A stretch of 34,367 bases of DNA from Chromatiaceae bacterium. Its GTDB lineage: Bacteria > Pseudomonadota > Gammaproteobacteria > Chromatiales > Chromatiaceae. The notes under the pieces are model-generated. The model did not search any database and was not told the origin of the DNA. It worked only from the letters and a program-made list of their open reading frames with translations. Both the position numbers and the translations under genes were made by a program. Position 1 is the stretch's first letter, and every line of letters starts with the position of its first letter. The DNA is taken from assembly GCA_013426805.1 (NCBI GenBank), contig JACDZG010000082.1:1-34367 (forward strand), given 5' to 3'. This document shows positions 18,306 to 26,888 of the stretch, in pieces.

Positions 18306-18716
18306 TGGGTCGCGGTCTTGTCCTTCGCGCCGCAATGACGCGGTGAGCGCCGGTGGCGGGTCTTTGCGGTCCCGGCCAGCAATTCCAGATTTTGGCGGCA
18401 TCGCGCGACTCCCGGTGGATGCGGCGCGCGCGACCGACGTGCCGGCCCCCTGACACCGAACAGCGCGCCTTATCCACCCTACAACAGCGCGGGTTTTCGT
18501 AGGGTGGATAAGCGCAGCGCATCCACCATCCACCTACCCAAATTTGGAACTGCTGCGGTCCCGCTCCCTCCATCGCATGGGCTTACGAAAAATGGTAAAA
18601 TTTCGCGGTCCTTATTTTCCGGGTGATGTGGCCGCCGCGGTCCCCTCTATGCTGATCGTCCGATCTGCCGGTCGCCGCATTTCCCGATTATCCCAGAAGC
18701 ACTTACAAGGCAGAGC
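18306..18716. other. intergenic region upstream of the etfBA operon
   Basis: No supported gene is present in these 411 bases. It contains the inverted repeat at 18470-18511 and an AT-richer stretch at about 18,580-18,620 that could hold the etfB promoter, though I see no clear consensus elements. Confidence 0.5.
18470..18511. repeat. 13-bp inverted repeat of the widespread GTAGGGTGGATAA type
   Basis: TTATCCACCCTAC (18470-18482) and GTAGGGTGGATAA (18499-18511) are perfect complements separated by 16 bases. The right arm continues into GCGCAGCGCATCCACC. This motif is a familiar dispersed intergenic repeat of proteobacterial genomes. It could form a hairpin between the hydrolase gene and etfB. 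Confidence 0.75.
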
Positions 18717-19607
18717 ATGAGCTACCATTCCATCGTAATGGTCAAACAGGTTCCCGACACGGCCAATATCTCCGGGCAGGTAATGAAGCCGGACGGCACT
18801 GTCAATCGCAGTAAACTTCCCACCATTTTCAATCCCGAAGACAAGGTGGCGCTGGAATTGGCACTGCAATTTCGCGACCGCTTCGGCGGCACCGTGCGCG
18901 TGATGACCATGGGGCCTTTGAAAGCCTCGGATCTGCTGCGCGAATGCTTGTACATGGGTGCCGATGAGGCGTTTCTCATCAGCGACCGGAAGTTCGCCGG
19001 CGCCGACACCCTGGCGACCTCCTATGTATTGGCGCAGGCGCTCCGTCAACTGGGCAACTACGATATCATCTTCGCCGGCCGCCAGGCGATCGATGGCGAC
19101 ACCGCGCAAGTCGGTCCGCAGACCGCTGAAAAGCTGAGCCTGCCGCAGATCACCTATACGGAAGCGATTCTCAATGCGGAAGGATCGACGATCACCGTCA
19201 AGCGTAAGGTGGATAACGGTTTCGAGGTGTTGGAAGGCACCCTCCCGCTGTTGCTCACAGTGGTGAAGGATGCTGCCACGCCCCGGCCCTTCCGGGCCAA
19301 ACGGGTCATGGCTTACAAGAATGCCCATACCCTGCTCGAATTGGAAAAGATGACCGAGGGCAATTCGTTGCTGTATATGGATCAGCTCAAGGAGGAGTAT
19401 GTATCCAAGGGGCTGTTTATCCCCACGCTGACCGCCGACGATCTGGATGTCGACCTGAATCGCTGCGGCCTTGGCGGGTCGCCGACCAAGGTGCACAAGA
19501 TCGAGTCGGTGGTGTTGGGCGGGAGCGCGCATGAAACCATACCGCCCACCAAGGACGGCATGTATGCGCTGATCGATAAACTGATGGAAGACCACATCTT
19601 CGGATAA
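18717..19607 (+). CDS. etfB: electron transfer flavoprotein subunit beta (FixA family)
   Basis: This is the 296-aa small subunit of an ETF heterodimer, which binds AMP or FAD and accepts electrons from acyl-CoA dehydrogenases. It begins YHSIVMVKQVPDT and carries the ETF-beta signature around GRQAIDGDTAQVGPQTAE. At 296 residues it is longer than the mitochondrial-type subunit (about 250), with a C-terminal extension rich in charged residues, which suits the FixA-like or group II ETF branch. A ribosome binding site (AAGG) precedes ATG 18717. It is first in a tight operon with etfA (6-base gap) and an acyl-CoA dehydrogenase (7-base gap). Whether this ETF bifurcates electrons cannot be decided by eye. 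Confidence 0.93.
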   Translation: MSYHSIVMVKQVPDTANISGQVMKPDGTVNRSKLPTIFNPEDKVALELALQFRDRFGGTVRVMTMGPLKASDLLRECLYMGADEAFLISDRKFAGADTLATSYVLAQALRQLGNYDIIFAGRQAIDGDTAQVGPQTAEKLSLPQITYTEAILNAEGSTITVKRKVDNGFEVLEGTLPLLLTVVKDAATPRPFRAKRVMAYKNAHTLLELEKMTEGNSLLYMDQLKEEYVSKGLFIPTLTADDLDVDLNRCGLGGSPTKVHKIESVVLGGSAHETIPPTKDGMYALIDKLMEDHIFG

Positions 19608-19613
19608 GCCCCT

Positions 19614-20630
19614 ATGAATGAGAATAAACTGGTCTGGGTGTTCATTGAGCAGCGCGACGGCAAACCGGCCGAGGTGAGCTTTGAGTTGCTTTCCAAGGGC
19701 AGAAAGCTGGCGGAAAGCCTGAATGGTGAATTGCAGGCGGTGCTCATCGGCCATAATATGCAGGCCGTCGCCGAAGAGACCTTTCACTATGGCGTCACGG
19801 ACGTCCTGCTGGCGGATCATCCGGATCTGAATCACTACAACACCTTGCCCTACAGCCGCATCATGAGCGAGCTGGTGGACCGGTATCAGCCGCGGATCGT
19901 CCTGTTTGGCGGCACCTTCATCGGCCGGGATCTGGCGCCGCGCGTCGCCTCCCACACCCGCAGCGGATTGACCGCGGACTGCACTGATCTGCAAGTCTCG
20001 GACGTCACCTATTTGCGCAAGGATTACTCCCGGCTCCTGCTGCAGATTCGCCCGGCCTTCGGCGGCAACATCATCGCTACCATCATCTGTCCGGATTCTC
20101 CGGTACAAATGGCCACGGTGCGCGAGGGGGTGATGGAGAAAATCCCGCTGTCGCAGCCGGTCGCCGGACGCATTACGCCCGTCTACTATGAGCCCGATGC
20201 CGCCGACCAACTGGTGCGGATCATTGCCCGGCATCACGAGGAGAGCAAGGTCAATCTCAAAGCCGCTCCGATCATCGTCGCCGGTGGCTACGGGATGGGT
20301 AACTGGCAGAATTTCCAGATTCTCTACGAATTGGCACGGGTCATCGGCGGCGAGGTCGCGGGCACGCGTGCCGCGGTGGACGCCGGTTATATCGACCACG
20401 TCCGGCAGGTGGGGCAGACCGGGGTCACGGTGCGGCCCAAGCTGTATATCGCCTGCGGCATCTCCGGGGCGATTCAGCACCGGGCCGGGATGAGTGAATC
20501 CAACAAGATCATTGCCATCAATGCCGATCCCGACGCGCCGATCTTCGGTGTCTGCCATTATGGAATCGTCGGCGATGTGATGGAAGTGATTCCCAAGCTC
20601 ATCGACGCCTACAAGCACAAGTTAAAGTAG
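19614..20630 (+). CDS. etfA: electron transfer flavoprotein subunit alpha (FixB family)
   Basis: This 338-aa FAD-binding subunit pairs with the preceding EtfB. The N-terminal domain (about 1-190) begins LVWVFIEQRDG and includes LFGGTFIGRDLAPRVA. The C-terminal FAD domain has the family motif VRPKLYIACGISGAIQH, then the ESNKIIAINADPDAPIF strand and the GIVGDVMEVIP end. Length and motif order are normal for EtfA/FixB. It starts six bases after etfB and is followed seven bases later by the acyl-CoA dehydrogenase, so the three products probably form one electron-transfer unit. No membrane ETF:quinone oxidoreductase gene lies in the window. Confidence 0.95.
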   Translation: MNENKLVWVFIEQRDGKPAEVSFELLSKGRKLAESLNGELQAVLIGHNMQAVAEETFHYGVTDVLLADHPDLNHYNTLPYSRIMSELVDRYQPRIVLFGGTFIGRDLAPRVASHTRSGLTADCTDLQVSDVTYLRKDYSRLLLQIRPAFGGNIIATIICPDSPVQMATVREGVMEKIPLSQPVAGRITPVYYEPDAADQLVRIIARHHEESKVNLKAAPIIVAGGYGMGNWQNFQILYELARVIGGEVAGTRAAVDAGYIDHVRQVGQTGVTVRPKLYIACGISGAIQHRAGMSESNKIIAINADPDAPIFGVCHYGIVGDVMEVIPKLIDAYKHKLK

Positions 20631-20637
20631 CCGAGCC

Positions 20638-22359
20638 ATGGCCAACTATTTCACCGATAACACCGATCTGCTGTTTCATTTCGACCGCCTGCACCTGGAG
20701 GAGGTGGTTGACATCGCCGAGCATGGCTATACCGAGGCCAGTCGCTACAACTTCGCGCCCACCGATTACCAGGATGCCTTGGATAATTATCGCAAGGTGC
20801 TGGAAATCGTCGGCGACATCACGGCGAACAACGTGGCGCCCCAGGCGGCCGCGGTGGACGAAGAGGGAAGTCATTTCGCCGACGGCAAGGTGACCTACGC
20901 CAAGGGCATCCAGGCAGCCCTGGAAGATCTGACCAAGGCGGAGCTGATGGGGTTCACGTTGCCCCGGCGCTATGGGGGCCTGAACATCCCCACCACCATC
21001 TACACCATGGCGATCGAGATGGTGGCGCGTGCCGAAGCCTCGTTGATGAACCTGTTCGGTCTGCAGGACATCGCCGAGACCATCAATAAATACGGCGATG
21101 AGGCACAGCGTCAGGAATTCCTGCCGCAATTCGCCAGCGGAGCGGCCACGGGGGCGATGGTACTGACCGAACCGGACGCCGGCTCGGACCTGCAGGCCGT
21201 CAACATGCTTGCCTATCAGGACGAGGACGGACAGTGGCGTCTGAAGGGCGTCAAGCGCTTCATCACCAATGGCAATGCGCAAATCCTGCTGGTCCTGGCG
21301 CGCTCCGAACCCGGCACCAAGGACGGGCGTGGTTTGAGTCTGTTTGCCTGCTACGGCAAAGATAACGTCGTCGTGCGGCGGATCGAGAACAAGCTTGGTA
21401 TTCACGGGTCGCCGACCTGCGAGTTGCAGTTCAACGATACGCCGGCGCAGCTCATCGGCAAGCGCAAGTTCGGCCTGATCAAGTACGTCATGGATATGAT
21501 GAACGGTGCGCGTCTCGGCGTCGCCGCTCAGGGTCTGGGTATTTCCCAGGCCGCCTATGAGGAAGCGCTGCGCTACGCCAGGGCGCGCGAACAGTTCGGT
21601 AAGAGTATCTATGCGATCCCCGTGGTCGCCAACCTGCTGATGGAAATGCGGGTGACGCTGGAGAGCGACCGCTCCCTGCTCTACGCCGCCTGCCATTGGG
21701 TTGATCTGCGCAATAAACTGGAAGAAAAGATCGATGTGCTCAAGGCCGAGGGCAAGGATGCGACGGTCGAGAACGCCAAACTCAAGGAGGCGACCCGGGT
21801 CGCCGCGCTGCTCACCCCTATGGCCAAGTATGTGCTGAGCGAGAACGCCAACAAGATCACCTATGACGCCTTGCAGATTCATGGCGGCACGGGTTACATG
21901 AAGGAGTTCAATGTCGAGCGCCTGACCCGCGATGCGCGGATCACCAACATCTACGAGGGCACCTCGCAACTGCAAATCGTGGCGGCCACCGGCGGCGTCA
22001 TCGGCGACATTCTCGGCGAGCATTTCACGACGCTGGAACAAAAGGAAAATTCCGGCAATCTGGCGCGCCTGGCGGATGAATTGAAAGAGATGCGGGTGCT
22101 GTTCCTCGACGCCCTGAAGTTTGTCGCGGACAAGACCGACAAACAATTCCAAAGCATCGCGGCCAAGGAATTGGTGGAGATCTACAGCTATCTCTACACC
22201 GGCTGGCTGCTCATGGACGAGGCGGCGCAGGACAGCCGCAAAGTCTTCATCGCCCGCCGCTATATCATCGGCGCAGCGGCCAAGACGCGCAGGAATTACG
22301 AAGTGATCAAGAAGGATCTTTTCGCTGACTTACTGCATGCGGACGATATTCTTATCTGA
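20638..22359 (+). CDS. acyl-CoA dehydrogenase (long form, about 570 aa)
   Basis: This 573-aa FAD enzyme oxidises acyl-CoA to the trans-2-enoyl-CoA. The ACAD middle-domain motif TEPDAGSDLQA, the helix start EALRYARAREQFGKS and the GGTGYMKEFNVERL segment are all present. The catalytic base is Glu440 in NIYEGTSQLQ. A roughly 110-residue C-terminal extension after the core separates it from 380-aa short- and medium-chain enzymes. Similar long forms occur in aromatic-acid, fatty-acid and syntrophic metabolism. It is the third gene of the etfB-etfA operon, so that ETF is its probable acceptor. Substrate chain length is not readable from the sequence. Confidence 0.93.
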   Translation: MANYFTDNTDLLFHFDRLHLEEVVDIAEHGYTEASRYNFAPTDYQDALDNYRKVLEIVGDITANNVAPQAAAVDEEGSHFADGKVTYAKGIQAALEDLTKAELMGFTLPRRYGGLNIPTTIYTMAIEMVARAEASLMNLFGLQDIAETINKYGDEAQRQEFLPQFASGAATGAMVLTEPDAGSDLQAVNMLAYQDEDGQWRLKGVKRFITNGNAQILLVLARSEPGTKDGRGLSLFACYGKDNVVVRRIENKLGIHGSPTCELQFNDTPAQLIGKRKFGLIKYVMDMMNGARLGVAAQGLGISQAAYEEALRYARAREQFGKSIYAIPVVANLLMEMRVTLESDRSLLYAACHWVDLRNKLEEKIDVLKAEGKDATVENAKLKEATRVAALLTPMAKYVLSENANKITYDALQIHGGTGYMKEFNVERLTRDARITNIYEGTSQLQIVAATGGVIGDILGEHFTTLEQKENSGNLARLADELKEMRVLFLDALKFVADKTDKQFQSIAAKELVEIYSYLYTGWLLMDEAAQDSRKVFIARRYIIGAAAKTRRNYEVIKKDLFADLLHADDILI

Positions 22360-22409
22360 TGCCGGCGGTTGTCGGGAAGGTCGGCGGTGGGGCCTGCATC
22401 CGGATTTAT

Positions 22410-22464
22410 CCACAGATGACACAGATGTTCACAGATGAAGAAAAACGTCTGTGTTCATCTGTGG
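22410..22464. repeat. imperfect inverted repeat of the CACAGATG type
   Basis: CCACAGATGACACAGATG on the left is mirrored by CGTCTGTGTTCATCTGTGG on the right, with a short loop containing another ACAGATGAA copy. The motif is a common dispersed intergenic repeat. It could act as a terminator hairpin for the etf operon. Confidence 0.65.
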
Positions 22465-22553
22465 AACGGATTTTTGAATCAGGGTACCGGTGGAAACTGG
22501 CTCGCACGATGATCAAGGCCCGTCGGGTGGATCCTGTTGGTCAAACAGCCGCG

Positions 22554-22617
22554 GACGGTCCGCACAGCGGACCCTACGGTAACACCGTGACCTGTAGGGT
22601 CCGCTGTGCGGACCGTC
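22554..22617. repeat. perfect 24-bp inverted repeat
   Basis: The arms at 22554-22577 and 22594-22617 are exact reverse complements (starting GACGGTCCGCACAGCGGACC) with a 16-base spacer. Each arm is also internally rich in GGTCCGC/GCGGACC, so nested hairpins are possible. It is not followed by a T-run. It is probably a dispersed palindromic repeat rather than a simple terminator. Confidence 0.85.
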
Positions 22618-22652
22618 AACCGTGCAGATCGCGCGGTGGCTGGGTTTATGAT

Positions 22653-23405
22653 CTAAGGCCTTTGCAGAATATAAAACGTATAGCCATAACAGTCGCTGTA
22701 GCGTTCAAACAGCGCCATCTCCTCCTCGGTTTCCCGAATGACGGCTTGATTCATGCCGGCCACATCCGACCGGTGCATGCGTTCACGTAGAGGACCATAG
22801 TAGTGTTCCCACCAGGCCTTGCTCGGCAGCCTTTCGGTGAAAACGACACTGAAGCTGGCGGTTTTGGCGCGATTGATGTTCTGCTGCTCCGTGCCCATAG
22901 TCGGATACGCCGATTCCCAGAACCGACGCGCCGGGTCCGGCACGGTGTCGCTGAACCAACTCATCTCCGATACAACGGCGACGCCGCCCGTGGATACGAT
23001 GGGGTGCCAGGCCCTCAATGCCTGTTCGAAGCCCAGGTTGTACGCTGCACCCTCGGACCAGAGGAGATCGATCGAGGCGGGAGGCCAGTCCAGCGTCGCC
23101 ATATCAGCGCAGAGGGCTTCGACCAGATGGTCAAGGCCAGCCGCGGCGGCCTTATCCCTCAGTTCCTCGATGAAGTCGGGTGCCGCGTCGACCGCTCTGA
23201 CCAGGCAGCCGTAGTGCTTCGCGAGTAACAGTGTCGCGGCGCCGGATCCGCAACCGAGGTCGGCAATCCGCGGGTGCGCCGACAAGGTCGGCAGCCGATG
23301 CAACAACTGTCGCGTGAATTCCGGGTCCCCTGGTCCTTGACGCGGCAGCCCGCGATGCAGGTCAATCAGGGCGGCGATGTACTCGGCTTGGGTTGGTTCA
23401 CTCAT
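22653..23405 (-). CDS. class I SAM-dependent methyltransferase
   Basis: This 250-aa Rossmann methyltransferase carries motif I IADLGCGSGAATLLLA at about 47-62, the acidic end of strand 2 (VRAVDAAPDFIE), motif II-like ALCADMATLDWPPASIDLLWSEGA and a post-motif helix. The C-terminal half (ERLPSKAWWEHYYGPL) suits small-molecule methyltransferases. The substrate is unknown. The start at 23405 has no clear Shine-Dalgarno, and the preceding bases on its strand are strikingly AT-rich, which may be its promoter. It stands alone, convergent with the dehydrogenase gene and bounded by repeats on both sides. Confidence 0.85.
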   Translation of the reverse strand: MSEPTQAEYIAALIDLHRGLPRQGPGDPEFTRQLLHRLPTLSAHPRIADLGCGSGAATLLLAKHYGCLVRAVDAAPDFIEELRDKAAAAGLDHLVEALCADMATLDWPPASIDLLWSEGAAYNLGFEQALRAWHPIVSTGGVAVVSEMSWFSDTVPDPARRFWESAYPTMGTEQQNINRAKTASFSVVFTERLPSKAWWEHYYGPLRERMHRSDVAGMNQAVIRETEEEMALFERYSDCYGYTFYILQRP

Positions 23406-23515
23406 GAACGAGTAAAAAAAATTAATAAGCGAATACGATGGTTGGCTTAGATCGTCGTTCCGGCCACAAGAAAAACGGAGGTCGAGGCATACCGCGAAAG
23501 TCGCGCAGCGACCCT

Positions 23516-23609
23516 GTGGGAGCGGCGTCCCGCCGCGACGGGGGCGGGCGCGTAGCCGCAGCGTCAGCGGTCACCGCGGCACCGCATCGCGGCGGGACGC
23601 CGCTCCCAC
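23516..23609. repeat. perfect 23-bp inverted repeat around a 48-base spacer
   Basis: The arms 23516-23538 and 23587-23609 (GTGGGAGCGGCGTCCCGCCG...) are exact reverse complements. The outer sequence GTGGGAGCGGCG is a known style of dispersed repeat in GC-rich proteobacteria. The spacer is itself very GC-rich. Confidence 0.85.
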
Positions 23610-23728
23610 GGGGGATATTCATCCTTGGGGATGGCTGATGTTCCTTCCATCGCCGTCAGCCGGTCGACATTGCATCTGCGCCGTCTCGGGAGCGCGAGAA
23701 CCGGGACTCTCGATCGTTTCCGACATGC

Positions 23729-23754
23729 GGCGCAATACGCTGCGCTATTGCGCC
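23729..23754. repeat. short palindrome of the GGCGCAATA type
   Basis: GGCGCAATA and TATTGCGCC flank an 8-base loop (CGCTGCGC), followed by CTACGG. This is another common dispersed intergenic hairpin. It lies just after the fabI stop (fabI runs on the minus strand) and may serve as its terminator. Confidence 0.65.
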
Positions 23755-23779
23755 CTACGGCTGCACGACCAGCGGCAGT

Positions 23780-24556
23780 TTATCCCAACCCCAAAATATT
23801 AAACCCGGTATCGACATACAGGATATCACCGGTAATGCCGCTCGCCAGATCCGAGCACAGGAAGGCGGCCGCGTTCCCCACCTCTTCGGTGGTCACGGTG
23901 CGGCGCAGGGGCGTGTGTTTCTCCACCTGATTGAGCATCGCGCGGAAATGCGAGATGCCGGCCGCGGCCAGGGTGTAGATGGGTCCGGCGGAAATGGCGT
24001 TGACCCGGGTGCCGGTGGGGCCGAGGGAGGCCGCCAGATAGCGGACATTGGCCTCCAGGCTCGCCTTGGCAAGCCCCATCACGTTGTAGTTGGGCACGGC
24101 CCGCACGGCGCCGAGGAAGGTCAGGGTGAGGAGCGCACCATTGCGGCCGGCCATCAGGGGCCGGCTGGCTTTGGCCAGGGCGGAGAAGCTGTAGGACGAG
24201 ATCTCGTGGGCGGTGGTGAAGCCCTCGCGGGTCAGGGCGTCCACGTAGTCCCCCTCCAACTCGTGCTTGGGGGCGTAGGCAATGGAGTGGACAACGCCGT
24301 CCAGCCCGTCCCAGCGTTCCTCCAGGGCCGCGAAACAGTGGGCAATCTGCCGGTCGCTGCCGACATCGAGCGGCAGCGCGATGTCCGAACCCAACTGGGC
24401 GGCGAACTCCTCGACCCGGCCCTTGAGCTTGTCGTTCTGGTAGGTCAGCGCGATCTGTGCGCCCTCGCGGTGCATGGCCTCGGCACAACCCCAGGCGATG
24501 GAGCGGTTGCTGGCGACGCCGGTCACCAGGATGCGCTTGTCTTGAAGAAATCCCAT
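23780..24556 (-). CDS. fabI: enoyl-[acyl-carrier-protein] reductase (NADH), FabI
   Basis: This 258-aa SDR-type enzyme reduces the enoyl-ACP double bond in type II fatty-acid synthesis. It follows E. coli FabI almost residue by residue: [19 protein letters not shown] at the nucleotide site, [32 protein letters not shown], and Tyr157-x6-Lys164 in [15 protein letters not shown]. The position matching E. coli Tyr146 is Phe147 (LTFLGA rather than LSYLGA), and the residue after AGPI is Tyr where E. coli has Arg. The gene is divergent from the peptide-type ABC transporter. In E. coli fabI also lies next to a peptide-type ABC operon (sap). Confidence 0.95.
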   Translation of the reverse strand: MGFLQDKRILVTGVASNRSIAWGCAEAMHREGAQIALTYQNDKLKGRVEEFAAQLGSDIALPLDVGSDRQIAHCFAALEERWDGLDGVVHSIAYAPKHELEGDYVDALTREGFTTAHEISSYSFSALAKASRPLMAGRNGALLTLTFLGAVRAVPNYNVMGLAKASLEANVRYLAASLGPTGTRVNAISAGPIYTLAAAGISHFRAMLNQVEKHTPLRRTVTTEEVGNAAAFLCSDLASGITGDILYVDTGFNILGLG

Positions 24557-24647
24557 GGGTCATCAACTCCGGTAGGGTAACGGGCGCACGCGGCGCCTGA
24601 ATCTTGGGCTTTCGTGCGGCGGGGTGCCGTGCGATTATGGCAACCCC

Positions 24648-26888
24648 ATGTCGACCTGCAACACTACAGAAACTTGGCGATCGGTGAAAGTGCGAGGGGT
24701 CCGGGCGACCGGACGCGACTCGTGCGGCACACTGGTCCTGATCCGCTGGGCCTGGCTCCTGCTCGCCGGGTGGATGCTCGTCGGCTGTGACCAAGGCCCC
24801 TGGAACGACCCCTATCCGGCCGGCCAGGGCCTGACCAACACCGTCTACTCCTCATTCGACGAGCGCCCCAAGCATCTGGACCCGGTGCGTTCCTATAGCG
24901 CCAACGAATATGCTTTCTTGGCTCAGATCTACGAGCCGCCGCTGCAATATCACCTGTTGCTGCGGCCTTATCAACTGGTGCCCCTGTCGGCCCTGGAAGT
25001 CCCGGTCGCCCAGTATTTCGATGCCGTCGGCAACCCGCTGCCGGCCGACGCGCCGCTCGTATCGATCGCCTACAGTGACTACCTGATCCGCTTGCGCCCC
25101 GACCTGCGCTTTCAGCCGCATCCCGCGTTCGTCCTGGATGCGGCCGGCGACCCCCGCTACCTGCGGCTCACCGAGCGCGATCTTGACGGCATCAACCGCC
25201 TGGCGGATTTCCCGCAGACCGGCACCCGCGCCGTGACCGCGGACGACTTCGCTTACCAGATCAAACGTCTGGCTGCCCCCTGGCTGCACTCGCCGATCGC
25301 CGGGGTGATGCAGGAGCACATTCAAGGCTTCAAGGACCTGAGTGAGCGGCTGGCCCTGATCGCGGACAAGGACCCGATCGCCCGGGTTCAGGCCCTGCGC
25401 GAGGCCCGGCTCAGCGGGGTGGAAGTGGTCGATCCGCATAGTGTGCGCATCCGCATCAACGGCAAGTACCCCCAGTTCACCTACTGGCTGGCCATGCCCT
25501 TCTTCGCCCCCATGCCCTGGGAGGCGGAGTTGTTCTACGCCCAACCCGGCATGAAAGAGCGCAATATCGTGCTCGACTGGTACCCGGTCGGCACCGGCCC
25601 CTTCATGCTGACCGAGAACAATCCCAACCTGCGGATGGTGTTGGCGCGCAACCCGAATTTCTGGGGCGAGCCCTATCCGGCCGAAGGGATGCCGGGCGAC
25701 CGCGAGGCCGGGTTGCTGGCCGATGCGGGGCGGCCCATGCCGCTGGTGGATCAAGCCATCTACAGCCTGGAAAAGGAGGATATTCCGCGCTGGAACAAGT
25801 TCCTCCAGGGCTATTTCGACAGTTCCGGCGTACCCTCCGATTCATTCGATCAGGCGGTGCGCTTCGGCGGCGACGGCGGCCCCCAACTGACCGATGAGAT
25901 GCAGGACAAGGGGATCGACCTGCTGACCTCGGTCGAGACGTCCATTTTCTATATGGGCTTCAATATGCTCGACCCAGTGGTGGGCGGCTATACCGAGCCC
26001 GCTCGACTGCTGCGCCAGGCCATCTCCATCGCGGTGGACTATGAGGAATTCGTCTCGATTTTTGCCAATGGCCGGGGTTTGATCGCGCAGGGGCCGCTGC
26101 CGCCCGGTATCTTCGGCCATCGCGAGGGTGAAGCCGGCATCAATCCGATGGTCTACGAGTGGCGGGATGGGCGCCCGGTGCGCCGTGGGTTGGATCAAGC
26201 GCTGGCGCTGATGGAACAGGCCGGGTTTCCGGGCGGACGTGACCCCAAGACCGGGCGGGCTTTGAGCATTAATTACGAGGCGGTCGCCACTGGTCCGGAC
26301 GACAAGGCACGGTTGACCTGGATTCGCAAGCAGTTCGAAAAGCTCGGGATCGATCTGGTCATCCGCTCCACCGACTACAACCGCTTCCAGGAAAAGATGC
26401 GCAACGGCACCGGTCAGGTCTATATGTGGGGCTGGAATGCGGACTATCCGGACCCGGAGAACTTCTTCTTTCTGCTCTATGGCCCCAACGGCAAGGTGGA
26501 GCACCAGGGAGAAAACGCATCAAACTACCAGAATCCGGAGTTCGATCGGCTCTTCGATCAGATGAAGTTCATGCCGGATGGCCCCGAGCGTCAGGCGGTG
26601 GTCGATCAGATGGTGGAGATCGCCCGCCGCGATGCCCCCTGGGCCTGGGGCTTTTATCCCAAGGCGTTCAGCCTGCATCATCAGTGGCTGCACAATGCCA
26701 GTCCCAACAGCATGGCCAACAACACGCTGAAATACCGGCGCATCGACGCCGAGCTGCGCGAGCGGCTGCGCGCTGAATGGAATCCGCCCGTCCTCTGGCC
26801 GCTGGGAGCCATCCTGGGTTTGATTCTGATCCTGGTGCTGCCGGCCCTGTGGATGGTGCGGCGGCGTGAACGGAGCACCGCGCTGTGA
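24648..26888 (+). CDS. ABC transporter substrate-binding lipoprotein (family 5) with C-terminal membrane helix
   Basis: This 746-aa family-5 solute-binding protein (peptide/nickel/opine type) has lobe motifs such as EPPLQYHLLL, PVGTGPFMLTENNPN and WNADYPDPENFFFLLYGPNG. A lipoprotein signal ends LVGC, so Cys47 is the likely lipidated residue. The N-region is oddly long; an in-frame GTG at 24684 would give a more normal signal, and an ATG exists at 24624. None has a good ribosome binding site. The last 30 residues contain a second membrane segment (LWPLGAILGLILILVLPALW) followed by Arg-rich MVRRRER. A C-terminal anchor is unusual for a binding protein. The stop overlaps the start of the permease gene, so the products act together in the periplasm. 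Confidence 0.88.
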   Translation: MSTCNTTETWRSVKVRGVRATGRDSCGTLVLIRWAWLLLAGWMLVGCDQGPWNDPYPAGQGLTNTVYSSFDERPKHLDPVRSYSANEYAFLAQIYEPPLQYHLLLRPYQLVPLSALEVPVAQYFDAVGNPLPADAPLVSIAYSDYLIRLRPDLRFQPHPAFVLDAAGDPRYLRLTERDLDGINRLADFPQTGTRAVTADDFAYQIKRLAAPWLHSPIAGVMQEHIQGFKDLSERLALIADKDPIARVQALREARLSGVEVVDPHSVRIRINGKYPQFTYWLAMPFFAPMPWEAELFYAQPGMKERNIVLDWYPVGTGPFMLTENNPNLRMVLARNPNFWGEPYPAEGMPGDREAGLLADAGRPMPLVDQAIYSLEKEDIPRWNKFLQGYFDSSGVPSDSFDQAVRFGGDGGPQLTDEMQDKGIDLLTSVETSIFYMGFNMLDPVVGGYTEPARLLRQAISIAVDYEEFVSIFANGRGLIAQGPLPPGIFGHREGEAGINPMVYEWRDGRPVRRGLDQALALMEQAGFPGGRDPKTGRALSINYEAVATGPDDKARLTWIRKQFEKLGIDLVIRSTDYNRFQEKMRNGTGQVYMWGWNADYPDPENFFFLLYGPNGKVEHQGENASNYQNPEFDRLFDQMKFMPDGPERQAVVDQMVEIARRDAPWAWGFYPKAFSLHHQWLHNASPNSMANNTLKYRRIDAELRERLRAEWNPPVLWPLGAILGLILILVLPALWMVRRRERSTAL

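Larger units (their letters stand above)
22360..22652. other. intergenic region filled by two inverted repeats
   Basis: There is no supported gene. Most of the gap between the dehydrogenase and the convergent methyltransferase consists of the two palindromic repeats listed separately. Either could end transcription from both sides. Confidence 0.6.
23406..23779. other. intergenic region with two inverted repeats
   Basis: No supported gene is present between fabI and the methyltransferase. It contains a perfect 23-bp inverted repeat and a shorter one near the fabI end. The AT-rich bases just outside 23405 probably hold the methyltransferase promoter. Confidence 0.55.

Noticed and set aside
18612-20618. 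668-codon minus-strand frame opposite etfB and etfA
   Set aside because: It is a mirror frame of two clearly conserved genes and shows no recognisable domain.
20599-22152. 517-codon minus-strand frame opposite the acyl-CoA dehydrogenase
   Set aside because: It is an antisense shadow of a conserved enzyme and has no family features.
22410-22617. Possible CRISPR array from repeated CACAGATG units and nearby palindromes
   Set aside because: The units are irregular, form inverted rather than direct repeats, and have no constant spacer length or cas genes.
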